Positions 26,113 through 34,974 of a DNA stretch of 64,000 bases are shown in pieces; within the stretch, counting starts at the first letter, position 1; each line of letters starts with the position of its first letter. Below the pieces are notes generated by a model that was given only the letters and a program-made list of their open reading frames with translations, was not told the origin of the DNA and made no database searches. The stretch comes from an uncultured Verrucomicrobiota bacterium (GTDB lineage: Bacteria; Verrucomicrobiota; Verrucomicrobiia; Opitutales; Seribacteraceae): positions 1 to 64,000 of the forward strand of contig CACFTI010000008.1 in assembly GCA_902569115.1 (NCBI GenBank), in the 5' to 3' direction. A program made the translations under genes and the position numbers.

Positions 26113-27799
26113 CTCCCAATATTTTCATGAAGAACGGGAAATCGAATTTTTCTTTCTTTACTACAGGGAAATCATTTAATGCAGGTAGTTTCTTAAGGAG
26201 ATCTTTACTACCAGTTTGTATGTTTCCAATATTGAAGTTTCCAATTGATAAGCCCAGTAAACGACCTTCCACATCAAATGAAATAGAGGACTGTGAGACC
26301 GTGTCTTTTTGCTCGGAGTACGAGAGAACGGGAAAGGAAGTACCTAGTTTAACTTTTTGGGGGACTCCAAGCCAAACGACATTTTTTTCAAGAATATGAT
26401 TTAACAAAACGGATCTACCTTTTGGAGTCGAAAGATAGGCATTATTCATGATGCTGGCCCCTTCCCTGAATAATTCATCAAACGAATTACCGAAATTTAG
26501 GTTAAAGTTATAGCTGAATGATCCTGTTTCTATTTCCCGAATAATAGAGAACTTTGGAATAGGTAGGGCACCGGAACTTTCAAATCGAACCATATTTTGT
26601 GCTTCGGGATCGAAGATCATAGAAGATTCTTTCGTTGATCGGTAGGCGAATTGAAGTTCTTCACTTTTTCGAACTTGTATCTCCATGAGTGGAGTAATTT
26701 TGTCAAAATAGATGAAAATCTTATAGTCCTCATCCTGTTTCGTTTTATAGCCAACCTCAAAGCAAAGGGCATCCCTCTCCTGATCTATGAGATCAAAAGC
26801 CTTACCCAAAGAATCGATCAATACAGTTTTTCTATTTGTCTTAGACTGTAAACCATCGGAAAAGGATTTTGCCCATTCTTTCCATTGTTTGCTGTGTTGT
26901 TTGCTTGATGCAATTTTTTTTAAGTTATTGATGGCATCATCAGATCTTTCGTCAAAATGAAGGGCAATTGATTTTATAAACTGAATTTTAGCCGTATTTT
27001 GCTTTTGCTTGGGTAGTTTTGAAATAAGCTTGAGGGCTAGACTTGGACTTGGAGACTTAGAAAAAATTGCCTGATTGATCCTGAACACTGCCATCTCTTC
27101 AGACTTTGACTCTTTTTCATTTAATTGAGCCAAAAGAAATTGAACGCAAAAATTTGCATCTTTTCCACCAATTGCACTGATTTCCTTAATTTTCTGTAAG
27201 TTATTTTGTTCACTTATAAGTATTTTAACGAGCCGACCATAAGCCGAATTTTCCTTTGCTGATTCATTAAAGATTTTTTGTGTCGTTAAGAGGATTTCGT
27301 CTACGCCTGCTTTTTGAGCAAGCAAGTGAACTCTTAGTCTGAGAGATTTATCTTTTAGTAAATCAGGCCCTTGTGCTCTCGAAATGAACAGCAGTGCTCT
27401 ACAGAAGGAAACAGCAAAGTCTTTTTCCTTAAGGTCTCCTTCGTCTACTTTTGCTTTTAATAATTCAGTGAATCGTGGAGATCCTCTCTCAAAAGAACTA
27501 ATGAAATTAACCGATGGTAAACTTTTCGGATAAGTGAACAGCAATAAACTGGTTGCTTTCTTAATTGCATCAACATCATTTGCTGCTTTTCCAACGATCA
27601 TTAAATCATAGGCTAACCTGGGTGCTAATGTGCCTTCCTGATTCTTATCAAGATATTCTTTTGCATCAATTATGAAACCTCGGAAATCAGATTTTTGCAG
27701 ATATTCCTCGTAGTAGGGGAAATCCTTTTTGGATTCCGCATTACAAAGATAATTGAATAGAAAGAAGCAAAAGAAAGTTAAAAGATTAGTACGGTACAT
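26087..27799 (-). CDS. Secreted protein of unknown function
   Basis: 570 residues. The N-terminus (MYRTNLLTFFCFFLFNYLCNA) is a signal peptide. The first ~330 residues are helical and Lys/Leu-rich with a feel of TPR-like or armadillo repeats (e.g. APRLAYDLMIVGKAANDVDA, RSDDAINNLKKIASSKQHSK). The last ~230 are more beta-like (KIFIYFDKITPLMEIQVR, SFSYNFNLNFGNSFDELF, VEGRLLGLSIGNFNIGN). No catalytic motif recognised. The gene overlaps the following esterase gene by 26 bp and is likely translated with it, so the two products may act together outside the cell. I cannot assign a function. Confidence 0.72.
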   Translation of the reverse strand: MYRTNLLTFFCFFLFNYLCNAESKKDFPYYEEYLQKSDFRGFIIDAKEYLDKNQEGTLAPRLAYDLMIVGKAANDVDAIKKATSLLLFTYPKSLPSVNFISSFERGSPRFTELLKAKVDEGDLKEKDFAVSFCRALLFISRAQGPDLLKDKSLRLRVHLLAQKAGVDEILLTTQKIFNESAKENSAYGRLVKILISEQNNLQKIKEISAIGGKDANFCVQFLLAQLNEKESKSEEMAVFRINQAIFSKSPSPSLALKLISKLPKQKQNTAKIQFIKSIALHFDERSDDAINNLKKIASSKQHSKQWKEWAKSFSDGLQSKTNRKTVLIDSLGKAFDLIDQERDALCFEVGYKTKQDEDYKIFIYFDKITPLMEIQVRKSEELQFAYRSTKESSMIFDPEAQNMVRFESSGALPIPKFSIIREIETGSFSYNFNLNFGNSFDELFREGASIMNNAYLSTPKGRSVLLNHILEKNVVWLGVPQKVKLGTSFPVLSYSEQKDTVSQSSISFDVEGRLLGLSIGNFNIGNIQTGSKDLLKKLPALNDFPVVKKEKFDFPFFMKILGDASKLVKN

Positions 27800-27848
27800 G
27801 GGTTAAACTTTTTAAGTTAATTTAAAGAAAATATATAAACTTCTGTAT

Positions 27849-29117
27849 TTAAAGGGAATGGGAGAAAGCTTCCAAAGTATGGTTAACCTCGTGATCTGTA
27901 TGTTTTGTACTTATAAAACAAGTCTCATATGATGATGGAGGTAAATACACCCCTTGTTCGATCATTTTGTGAAAAACGGAATTAAAACTCTCGTGGTTAC
28001 ACGAAAGAGCTTGTTCGTAATTATTTACTTTTTCTTCAGAGAAAAACAGGCAATACATTGAACCAATCTGAGGGACCTGCAAAGGAACTCCTTTATCATG
28101 AGCAATCTCCCGTAACCCATTGGCCAGTTGTTGCCCAGTATTCTCAAGATGTTTGTAAGGGGCATCATCTCTCAACATTTTCAGGGAAGCAATACCTGCC
28201 GCCATGGCGAGCGGATTGCCGCTTAAGGTTCCAGCCTGGTAAACGGGACCAAGTGGAGCGAGTTGGTCCATTATTTCTGACTTTCCTCCAAATGCACCAA
28301 CTGGTAAACCTCCTCCGATAATTTTTCCCATAGCTGTGAGATCTGGAATGACTTGCGTCAATTCCTGGACTCCTCCAATGCCAAGACGAAAACCAGTCAT
28401 AACCTCGTCGAATATTAGGATGGCATTGTTTTCCGTACAAATTCGGCGGAGTGATTCAAGGTATCCTGGTAAAGGAAGGATAAGCCCGCAATTTGCGGGA
28501 AATGGCTCCACAATGATAGCCGCTATTTGATTGGGTTGGGATTTAAATGCTTGTTCGACTGCTTTTGTATCATTGAAAGGCAAGACTACCGTTTCTTCAG
28601 CGAGACTTTTCGGGATACCAGCACTATCTGGATTACCCAGTGTAAGTGCACCTGAGCCTGCTTTGACAAGCAGGCTGTCAACATGTCCATGGTAGCATCC
28701 CGCAAATTTTATTATCTTATCTTTTCCAGTGTATCCACGAGCCAAACGAATGGCAGACATAGTGGCTTCAGTTCCGCTATTACACATACGGACTTTTTCA
28801 ACTGATGGGACTACCTCTACGAGAAGTTCCGCCATTTCCACTTCAGCAGGTCCTGGGGTGCCAAAACTAGTGCCATGGGAAAGCGCATCACCGATTGCTT
28901 CACGAATTTTCGGATGATCGTGTCCATGTATAGCTGGACCCCATGTGCATACATAATCAATAAGTTCTTTGTCATCCGCAGTGGTTAAGCGACATCCACT
29001 TGCCTTCTTGGTGAAGAATGGAGTACCACCGACAGAGCGAAATGCCCGTACGGGTGAGTTGACCCCACCCGGGATGAGTTTTTTTGCTTTCGAAAAGAGT
29101 TCGTGGGATTTGTTCAT
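27849..29117 (-). CDS. hemL: Glutamate-1-semialdehyde 2,1-aminomutase
   Basis: 422 residues, the usual length. PLP-dependent class III aminotransferase fold: [51 protein letters not shown], a [16 protein letters not shown] block, [11 protein letters not shown], and the PLP lysine in [16 protein letters not shown]. It converts glutamate-1-semialdehyde to 5-aminolevulinate in the C5 route of tetrapyrrole synthesis, fitting hemE and hemF at 59245-61190 in the same window. It precedes the secreted protein gene at 27799 by 49 bp and follows nadE by 9 bp. Confidence 0.95.
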   Translation of the reverse strand: MNKSHELFSKAKKLIPGGVNSPVRAFRSVGGTPFFTKKASGCRLTTADDKELIDYVCTWGPAIHGHDHPKIREAIGDALSHGTSFGTPGPAEVEMAELLVEVVPSVEKVRMCNSGTEATMSAIRLARGYTGKDKIIKFAGCYHGHVDSLLVKAGSGALTLGNPDSAGIPKSLAEETVVLPFNDTKAVEQAFKSQPNQIAAIIVEPFPANCGLILPLPGYLESLRRICTENNAILIFDEVMTGFRLGIGGVQELTQVIPDLTAMGKIIGGGLPVGAFGGKSEIMDQLAPLGPVYQAGTLSGNPLAMAAGIASLKMLRDDAPYKHLENTGQQLANGLREIAHDKGVPLQVPQIGSMYCLFFSEEKVNNYEQALSCNHESFNSVFHKMIEQGVYLPPSSYETCFISTKHTDHEVNHTLEAFSHSL

Positions 29118-29126
29118 TCTAGCAAT

Positions 29127-30752
29127 TTAATTTTTATATTTCTGAACGACAGGCATACGGCGCCCGACACCGAATGCCAATGGTGTAGTCTTTAAGGTAG
29201 GGGCGGACTGCTTTCGTTTGTATTCATTCAAGTCGACAAGGCGTACAATTCGCTCAACGATTTGAAGTTGGTGACCATTAGAGACGATTGTATCGATGGA
29301 TTTGCCTTCTTCGACATATGCATGCAAAATTGAATCTAATTCTTCGTAAGGGGGCAGGGAGTCACTATCTACCTGATCAGGACGAAGTTCTGCGGAAGGA
29401 GGTTTATCAATTGTATGGAAAGGAATTATTTCTTCATCGGTATTAATATACCTAGCCAAGGAGAATACTTGGGTTTTGGGTAAGTCAGCAATCACGGCCA
29501 ATCCTCCGCACATATCACCATATAGAGTGCAATATCCGACAGCTAGTTCGCTTTTATTTCCAGTGGTCAAGAGTAGTGCTCCGAACTTATTGGAGACGGC
29601 CATGAGTAAAAGCCCCCTGGCTCTGGCTTGCATGTTTTCCTCGGTCACATCTTGTCTAAGACCATCAAATAGTGGATTTAGTTCCAGTGTAGCTGAATTT
29701 ACTAAGGATTGTATGGGCAGAGTATGAAATTCAATTCCCAGATTTTGGGCAAGTATACGTGCATCTTCTTTACTATGATCGCTGGAAATTTCCGATGGAA
29801 GACTGATACCGATAACATTATCTTTCCCAAGGGCTTTGACTGCAAGCACAGCAGTTACAGCTGAGTCAATACCACCGCTTAAGCCGATAAGGCCTTTGCT
29901 AAATCCTGTTTTGTGAACGTAGTCACGAAGACCTAATACCAAAGCTTTCTCCAAGTCTGATTCAGTTGATTCTTGTCTTTCAGATATTGCTATAGAATCG
30001 CTTAGATCGTGCACTTCTAAGGACTCATCAAAAGCATTTGATTGGGCAATGACTGTTCCATTACGATTCATACTCAGCGACCGCCCGTCAAAAACTAATT
30101 CATCGTTTCCACCAATTGAATTTACATAGCAGACCGGACATTCGATCTTCTTAACAACATTTCTTAGAATTGCTAGTCTGGCATCTTGTTTACCGGTATG
30201 CCAGGGACTGGCTGATAGGTTGATTAATATATCTGGTTTTTCGGAATTAATCGCTGGTAAAGGATTATTCTCGTGAAGCTTTGAATCCATATTCCAGATA
30301 TCTTCGCATATAGTAACTGCTATTTTTTTCTCTTTATGAATGATAGTGAAGGGTTTGCTTCCCTGTAAGAAGTATCTCTCCTCATCAAATACATCGTAAG
30401 TCGGAAGAAGCCGTTTGTGAAAGGTTTTTCGAACTTCTCCGTTTTCACACCAAGCCGCTGCATTGAAGCATTTTTTTGAGTACAACATCTCTGGTTGTGC
30501 TTGAGGAAACCCAATAAGTGCGGGAGTCGGGCCAACTTCTTTTGCAAACTGAATAAGGACATCATTTACATCCTGGAGGAATCTTTCTTTAAATAAGAGG
30601 TCTCGGGGGGGATATCCGGAAAGAAAAAGTTCTGGATAGACGATAAGATCGACATTTTGAGATCTTAGTTGCTCATAAGCATCGATACTTAGAGCTAGGT
30701 TGCCATGCAAGTCGCCAACCGTTCCGTTCAGTTGTGCGATGCCAATTCTCAT
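29127..30752 (-). CDS. nadE: NAD+ synthase, glutamine-hydrolysing
   Basis: 541 residues from ATG 30752; an upstream in-frame ATG at 30785 would add 11 residues not expected in the family. The N-terminal nitrilase-type glutaminase domain starts MRIGIAQLNGTVGDL and has its Glu in IVYPELFLSGYPP, Lys in RKTFHKRLLPTYDVFDE and Cys in VTICEDIW. The C-terminal synthetase domain has the P-loop LSGGIDSAV, the ATP/adenylate motif TTGNKSELAVGY and DKPPSAELRPDQ. It converts nicotinic acid adenine dinucleotide to NAD+ with glutamine as nitrogen donor. Upstream it diverges from maf. Confidence 0.95.
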   Translation of the reverse strand: MRIGIAQLNGTVGDLHGNLALSIDAYEQLRSQNVDLIVYPELFLSGYPPRDLLFKERFLQDVNDVLIQFAKEVGPTPALIGFPQAQPEMLYSKKCFNAAAWCENGEVRKTFHKRLLPTYDVFDEERYFLQGSKPFTIIHKEKKIAVTICEDIWNMDSKLHENNPLPAINSEKPDILINLSASPWHTGKQDARLAILRNVVKKIECPVCYVNSIGGNDELVFDGRSLSMNRNGTVIAQSNAFDESLEVHDLSDSIAISERQESTESDLEKALVLGLRDYVHKTGFSKGLIGLSGGIDSAVTAVLAVKALGKDNVIGISLPSEISSDHSKEDARILAQNLGIEFHTLPIQSLVNSATLELNPLFDGLRQDVTEENMQARARGLLLMAVSNKFGALLLTTGNKSELAVGYCTLYGDMCGGLAVIADLPKTQVFSLARYINTDEEIIPFHTIDKPPSAELRPDQVDSDSLPPYEELDSILHAYVEEGKSIDTIVSNGHQLQIVERIVRLVDLNEYKRKQSAPTLKTTPLAFGVGRRMPVVQKYKN

Positions 30753-30796
30753 CTCATTGCCATTTTGTGGAAAACATTCATACAAGTTAATTAATT

Positions 30797-31402
30797 ATGG
30801 ATGCTTCATCTCAAAAAGCGAATCAGAACCCAAGTCGTTCTTTTATTTTGGCATCTGGTTCTCCTCGTAGAAAACAACTTCTCCAAAAAATAATTCCAGA
30901 TTTTAAGGTTATTTCTTCAGATGCAGAAGAGTTAAAGTCTCATTCAGGCGGTCCTCTCACTCTTGTACAGGAAAATGCCAAAAAGAAAGCAATACCGGTA
31001 GCTGCCAATAACCCTTCCTGTTGGGTACTTGGAGCTGATACTCTGGTGTTTTATCAAAAAGAGATTTTGGGTAAGCCCAAGGATTTGGATGATGCGGTGG
31101 AAATGCTTTCATTCCTCTCTGGTAAGACCCACGAAGTGGCAACTGGTGTCAGCTTGCAATGCAATGAAGTAAATATTGTAAAGACTTTTTCAGTGACCAG
31201 TAGCGTTACCTTTAAGCCAATTTCAAAAAAGGAAATAAGGCTTTATTTTAAGGAGGTAAACCCACTCGATAAAGCAGGTGCTTATGCCATTCAAACGAAT
31301 GCAGATATGATTATTGATCGGTTCGTGGGTTCCTATTCCAATGTTGTCGGTTTGCCATTGGAGTCGTTAGGTAAAGTTTTAAAAGAGTTGTCAATTTCAT
31401 AA
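30797..31402 (+). CDS. maf: Maf family nucleotide pyrophosphatase
   Basis: 201 residues. The Maf hallmark is at the N-terminus (SFILASGSPRRKQLL), followed by VLGADTLVFYQKEILGKPKD, SGKTHEVATGV and DKAGAYAIQ near the end. Maf proteins hydrolyse non-canonical or modified nucleoside triphosphates such as dTTP, UTP or methylated forms, as a house-cleaning function. It is divergent from nadE, with 44 bp between the start codons, and upstream of the beta-barrel gene with a 34-bp gap. Confidence 0.93.
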   Translation: MDASSQKANQNPSRSFILASGSPRRKQLLQKIIPDFKVISSDAEELKSHSGGPLTLVQENAKKKAIPVAANNPSCWVLGADTLVFYQKEILGKPKDLDDAVEMLSFLSGKTHEVATGVSLQCNEVNIVKTFSVTSSVTFKPISKKEIRLYFKEVNPLDKAGAYAIQTNADMIIDRFVGSYSNVVGLPLESLGKVLKELSIS

Positions 31403-31436
31403 GTTAATTTACAGAATAAAGTATTAATTCGTAATA

Positions 31437-32735
31437 ATGCACCAGTCTCTATTACATATCAAGATTACTACCTTTTTCTTTTTAGGGAGTACAGAACTAC
31501 TTGGAACTGTGGAAAAAATTTCGATGCCCGATGATTTATCCACAGCGAAGTTGATTTCTCCCAACCAAGGTATTACAGGTGATAATCCCGCGGAGAATTT
31601 TCAGGGGTTAACAGAAAAAAAGATAAACAATACAAATCGACTTAAGCAATTACTTCTGGAAATTAAGGAATTAAGAAAAAAGTACGACCCGCCTTTCGTT
31701 GATCCCTCCAAATCCACTGGCGATGAAACCATAGCTTTGAATTTGAACATGGATAAAACTGAGAACGCGGAAAATCAGATTCCACAAGCAAAGCAAGTGG
31801 ATCAAGGCGAAGATAAAAGCCCTGAAATAAATGAAAGTATTGAGATCGAGGAGTCCAATTTGTCTGAGATAAATTCCCAAACCAATAGCAAAACATTAAC
31901 TGAAAATAATGATCTTTCGACAAGTGATACAGGTGCACAGCGTCCGGTGTCTTTGAATGATAATCATATCTCCGGTTTTTTAGGATTCGATAGTCGCTAT
32001 TTTTACAGATCAAACCCGCTGTTTGTAAATGGAGATCTACAGGAAAAGTCGGAGTCCGATGTATGGACAAATAACTTTTATACGGGGGCTTTCAGTACGA
32101 TAGAGACAGATAATTCTGCCTATAGTCCTTTCTTGACCGGTTCTTATTCTACATACAATTACCTAACCGATGATTTGGAGACTTTTAATTATCGTACAAC
32201 AAGCATAGCTACAGGGATTTTCTCGTACTATGGTGGGAAAAATACTTATTTTGCAAAGGTGGTGTATAATATGGATAAATCAACGGAGTTTAGTACCGAA
32301 GACTTTAATGAGTTTTTCTCGCAAATTGGATTTATTAGAACATTTCAGTTTCTTGATAGCTTAAATATGAATACAACCGTCGGCGTCGGACAGCACTCAT
32401 CTACGATAGATTCAGCAAATGATACCAGACCTGAAGATCTGATGGATAATTTGGAAATCTATGCTCTAAACATTTTTTCTTTTGAAAATAGTTTTTTCGA
32501 TAATCTTCTTCTTACTTATCGAGTTAGTTATCAGTCCTTTGACAACGGCGACTACTCTGACAGAAAAGATTTGTCCCACTCTTTTTCCGGTGATTATGGA
32601 TTTTCTTTTTTTGATTCAGATGAACATAACTTGTATTTATTCATCGCTTGTTCAATAAGGAATTCCAACAGGGACTCGTTCGATTATGTGAATGTTGATA
32701 CAGGAGGAGGTCTTAAATTCACTGCTAACTTTTGA
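31437..32735 (+). CDS. Probable outer-membrane beta-barrel protein with acidic coiled N-terminal region
   Basis: 432 residues. The first ~25 residues are a weak signal peptide. Residues ~45-175 are low-complexity and charged, with a helical segment (KKINNTNRLKQLLLEIKELR) and an Asp/Glu/Ser/Asn-rich linker. Residues ~180-432 show alternating strands rich in Tyr, Phe, Ser and Thr (FLGFDSRYFYRSNPL, SYSTYNYLTDD, NTYFAKVVYNMD, LLTYRVSYQSFDNGDYSD, NLYLFIACSIRNSN) and end in Phe, as outer-membrane barrels often do. Function unknown. Followed 43 bp later by the Dabb lipoprotein gene. Confidence 0.65.
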   Translation: MHQSLLHIKITTFFFLGSTELLGTVEKISMPDDLSTAKLISPNQGITGDNPAENFQGLTEKKINNTNRLKQLLLEIKELRKKYDPPFVDPSKSTGDETIALNLNMDKTENAENQIPQAKQVDQGEDKSPEINESIEIEESNLSEINSQTNSKTLTENNDLSTSDTGAQRPVSLNDNHISGFLGFDSRYFYRSNPLFVNGDLQEKSESDVWTNNFYTGAFSTIETDNSAYSPFLTGSYSTYNYLTDDLETFNYRTTSIATGIFSYYGGKNTYFAKVVYNMDKSTEFSTEDFNEFFSQIGFIRTFQFLDSLNMNTTVGVGQHSSTIDSANDTRPEDLMDNLEIYALNIFSFENSFFDNLLLTYRVSYQSFDNGDYSDRKDLSHSFSGDYGFSFFDSDEHNLYLFIACSIRNSNRDSFDYVNVDTGGGLKFTANF

Positions 32736-32778
32736 TTCAGTCATGCTGAAATGCATAGATTTGAGTTGATTAATTGTT

Positions 32779-33207
32779 ATGAATAATAAGAGCATTTTTT
32801 TAATCAGTTTATTTCTATCAATTTTCCTATTCCTGTCTGGTTGTAACAAAGTCCATTTCACAGATGGCCCAACCAGTAGAGAAGAGAATGCAACCAATGA
32901 AAAAAGATTATATCATGTAGTTTTATGCTGGTTGAAAGAACCTGGAGATAAAATGCACCGTAAACAGATTATTGAGATAACCAAGACATTTCAAAAGATA
33001 CCGGGTGTGATTGAGGCACAGGCAGGGGAGGTGGTATTGAGTGATCGAGATATTGTCGACGACAGTTATGATGTGGGCATTCTGATCGTGACTAAAAACG
33101 AGAACGAATTACAAAAGTATCTTGATCATCCAATTCATCAAAAAGCAAAGAAGGATGTATTGGTGCCTTTGGCTGATAAAATTTTAGTCTACGATTTTAA
33201 AAATTAG
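32779..33207 (+). CDS. Dabb-domain lipoprotein
   Basis: 142 residues. A lipobox (LFLSGC) after the hydrophobic N-terminus predicts lipidation. The remaining ~95 residues form a dimeric alpha-beta-barrel (Dabb, PF07876-like) domain: LYHVVLCWLKEPGDK, IPGVIEAQAGE, YDVGILIVTKNENELQKYL and DHPIHQKAKKDVLVPLADKI. Dabb proteins are small dimeric folds with varied roles, often in stress response; here exported to the envelope. No catalytic residue can be pointed to. Converges with the intradiol dioxygenase gene. Confidence 0.82.
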   Translation: MNNKSIFLISLFLSIFLFLSGCNKVHFTDGPTSREENATNEKRLYHVVLCWLKEPGDKMHRKQIIEITKTFQKIPGVIEAQAGEVVLSDRDIVDDSYDVGILIVTKNENELQKYLDHPIHQKAKKDVLVPLADKILVYDFKN

Positions 33208-33229
33208 CGAATCAGGGTCCTCAATCGGT

Positions 33230-33886
33230 TCAACTTTCTGGCGTCCACCCCAAGACAATATCAAATTTTGCGGACACTTCTTGCACTTTTGAGCCCTTGA
33301 CTGGATTGAAGGGCACAATCAGTGAGTTGCGGGCGTTGGAATCTTTTACGCGTTTAAGAATAAAGTCCTTCTCATTACGAGGCTCTCCTTTAATGTAGCA
33401 TTGGGTTGTGAATTTTTCTTTCCCTTTTGCGGAAACTGACATGTGGATATGCGGAGTTCTTCCGGAGTAGGGGCTCGGCTTGAGAGTACGAAAAAAATAG
33501 TTTCCTTTTGAGTCGGTGAGAAAGCGGCCATATCCCTGGAAATTACTGTCCAGCTTTTTTCGTGATCCGCCTCGACTATGTAAATAAACCCCATTGTTGT
33601 CGACTTGCCAGATTTCAATCAGTGCATTCCGTTGTGGATTTCCTTTTACATCCGTTACCTTGCCCCGCAAATATGCAACAATGCCAACAGCGGGTGTTAT
33701 GGAATCGTTGATAATGAGCAGATCATTATCCGTGTCCAAAGGCATTTTGTCCGGGTAAAAAGGCCCTTCTGTTTGCCGAGGAGTGAGGGTCAAGGCTTCG
33801 GCCATTAATCCGGGTGTAAAAAAGAAAGGAGATAAAGATAACGACTTTTTAAAAAGTTCACGACGGGTAGGGTACGAATATTTCAT
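33230..33886 (-). CDS. Tat-exported intradiol ring-cleavage dioxygenase-like protein
   Basis: 218 residues. The N-terminus has a Tat-like twin-arginine motif (TRRELFKK) before a hydrophobic stretch. TPRQTEGPFYP is the usual entry into the protocatechuate/catechol-dioxygenase fold. The non-haem iron ligands are all present: Y101 (GVYLHS), Y140 (PSPYSG), H146 and H148 (PHIHMS). These enzymes split catechol-type rings between the two hydroxyls. Export across the inner membrane is unusual for a catabolic enzyme but known for a subset that act on extracellular aromatic material. No other aromatic-degradation gene is in the window, so the substrate is uncertain. Confidence 0.85.
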   Translation of the reverse strand: MKYSYPTRRELFKKSLSLSPFFFTPGLMAEALTLTPRQTEGPFYPDKMPLDTDNDLLIINDSITPAVGIVAYLRGKVTDVKGNPQRNALIEIWQVDNNGVYLHSRGGSRKKLDSNFQGYGRFLTDSKGNYFFRTLKPSPYSGRTPHIHMSVSAKGKEKFTTQCYIKGEPRNEKDFILKRVKDSNARNSLIVPFNPVKGSKVQEVSAKFDIVLGWTPES

Positions 33887-33944
33887 GAGTGTCTAGATTT
33901 TACTTTTAAGTATTATTGAGCAATGTTTTCTTGAGATCTGACTA

Positions 33945-34838
33945 TTAGGCACAAACTCGATTTCTTCCCATAGACTTGGCCTCAAGTAGCTTCTTATCTG
34001 CCCGTTCGATCGCATCATGTCCGTCGCTGTCACCCTCAGAAACGAGGGATATTCCCACACTTACCGTAACTTTAATTCGATTCCCGTCCGATATGATTGG
34101 CATCACTTCTATCTTTTGCCTCAATCTCTCTGCCACTTTATGGGCTTGTTCAAGATTGGTGTATGGGAGCAGAATGCAAAATTCCTCTCCACCAAGCCGG
34201 GCAATAATGTCATGCACCCGAAGGTTGTCTTTACATCTTTCAGTTACCTCTATCAAAACCCTATCCCCGGCACCATGACCATGTTGGTCGTTGATACTTT
34301 TAAAATGGTCCAGGTCAATCATGACTAAGGAGTATTCCTTTTGGCTTCTTTTAAAGCGAGAGAATTCCTGAGAGATGATTTCGTTAAAAGCCCTTCGGTT
34401 GGCAGCCGTAGTGAGTGGATCCGTCCGGCAGAGAATTTGTAAATCCTGTTCCAATTTTTTGTAATCCGTAATGTCCCTTTGGATTGCCGCGAAGTGCGAT
34501 ATTTTTCCGGTTTTATCAGGTAGGGGTAAAATGCTCAGGTCGACCCAGTATTCGTTTCCTTTTTTTGAGAAATTACGAAGGGTTACCCGTACAGGCTCCT
34601 GCTTTTCCAATGCTTGGCGAATTTTTTTCAGATCATCGCGATTGGTTCCATCTCGTTGGAGGATGCGAGGTGTTTTCCCGATGACTTCCTTGGCAGTGTA
34701 ACCTGTTTTCTCAGTGAATGCTTCGTTTACATAAACAATCTCTGGGCCAGGATCGTTTAGGGGATGGGCCTTGGTGACAATTACAATGTCTTTGGCATGT
34801 TGTACGATGGCTGAGAAATCAAAATCTGAATCACTCAT
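33945..34838 (-). CDS. PAS-GGDEF diguanylate cyclase
   Basis: 297 residues: a single PAS domain (about 5-125; VYVNEAFTEKTGYTAKEVIG, ISHFAAIQRDITDYKKLE) and a GGDEF domain (about 130-297; DPLTTAANRRAF, MIDLDHFKSINDQHGH, RLGGEEF). The active-site GGEEF is intact, and an inhibitory RxxD site (RVHD) sits exactly five residues before it, so product feedback inhibition is expected. It should make cyclic di-GMP in response to a signal read by the PAS domain. No transmembrane segment, so it is soluble. Alone between the dioxygenase and ilvB genes. Confidence 0.92.
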   Translation of the reverse strand: MSDSDFDFSAIVQHAKDIVIVTKAHPLNDPGPEIVYVNEAFTEKTGYTAKEVIGKTPRILQRDGTNRDDLKKIRQALEKQEPVRVTLRNFSKKGNEYWVDLSILPLPDKTGKISHFAAIQRDITDYKKLEQDLQILCRTDPLTTAANRRAFNEIISQEFSRFKRSQKEYSLVMIDLDHFKSINDQHGHGAGDRVLIEVTERCKDNLRVHDIIARLGGEEFCILLPYTNLEQAHKVAERLRQKIEVMPIISDGNRIKVTVSVGISLVSEGDSDGHDAIERADKKLLEAKSMGRNRVCA

Positions 34839-34974
34839 TTCAGGACTTTTTGAAGTTTAGGGCAAGGGCTGGCGGTTAATTCTATAACAGAACTAAAAAC
34901 AAGAATCCAAATCAAGAAATTTTTTCAATCAAAAATGTAGGTAAGTTGAAATACCCATTAGAAAGTGTTTGGGA

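Noticed and set aside
34471..34838. PAS domain as a LOV photoreceptor
   Set aside because: The flavin-binding cysteine motif (NCRFLQ) reads TPRILQ here, without cysteine.
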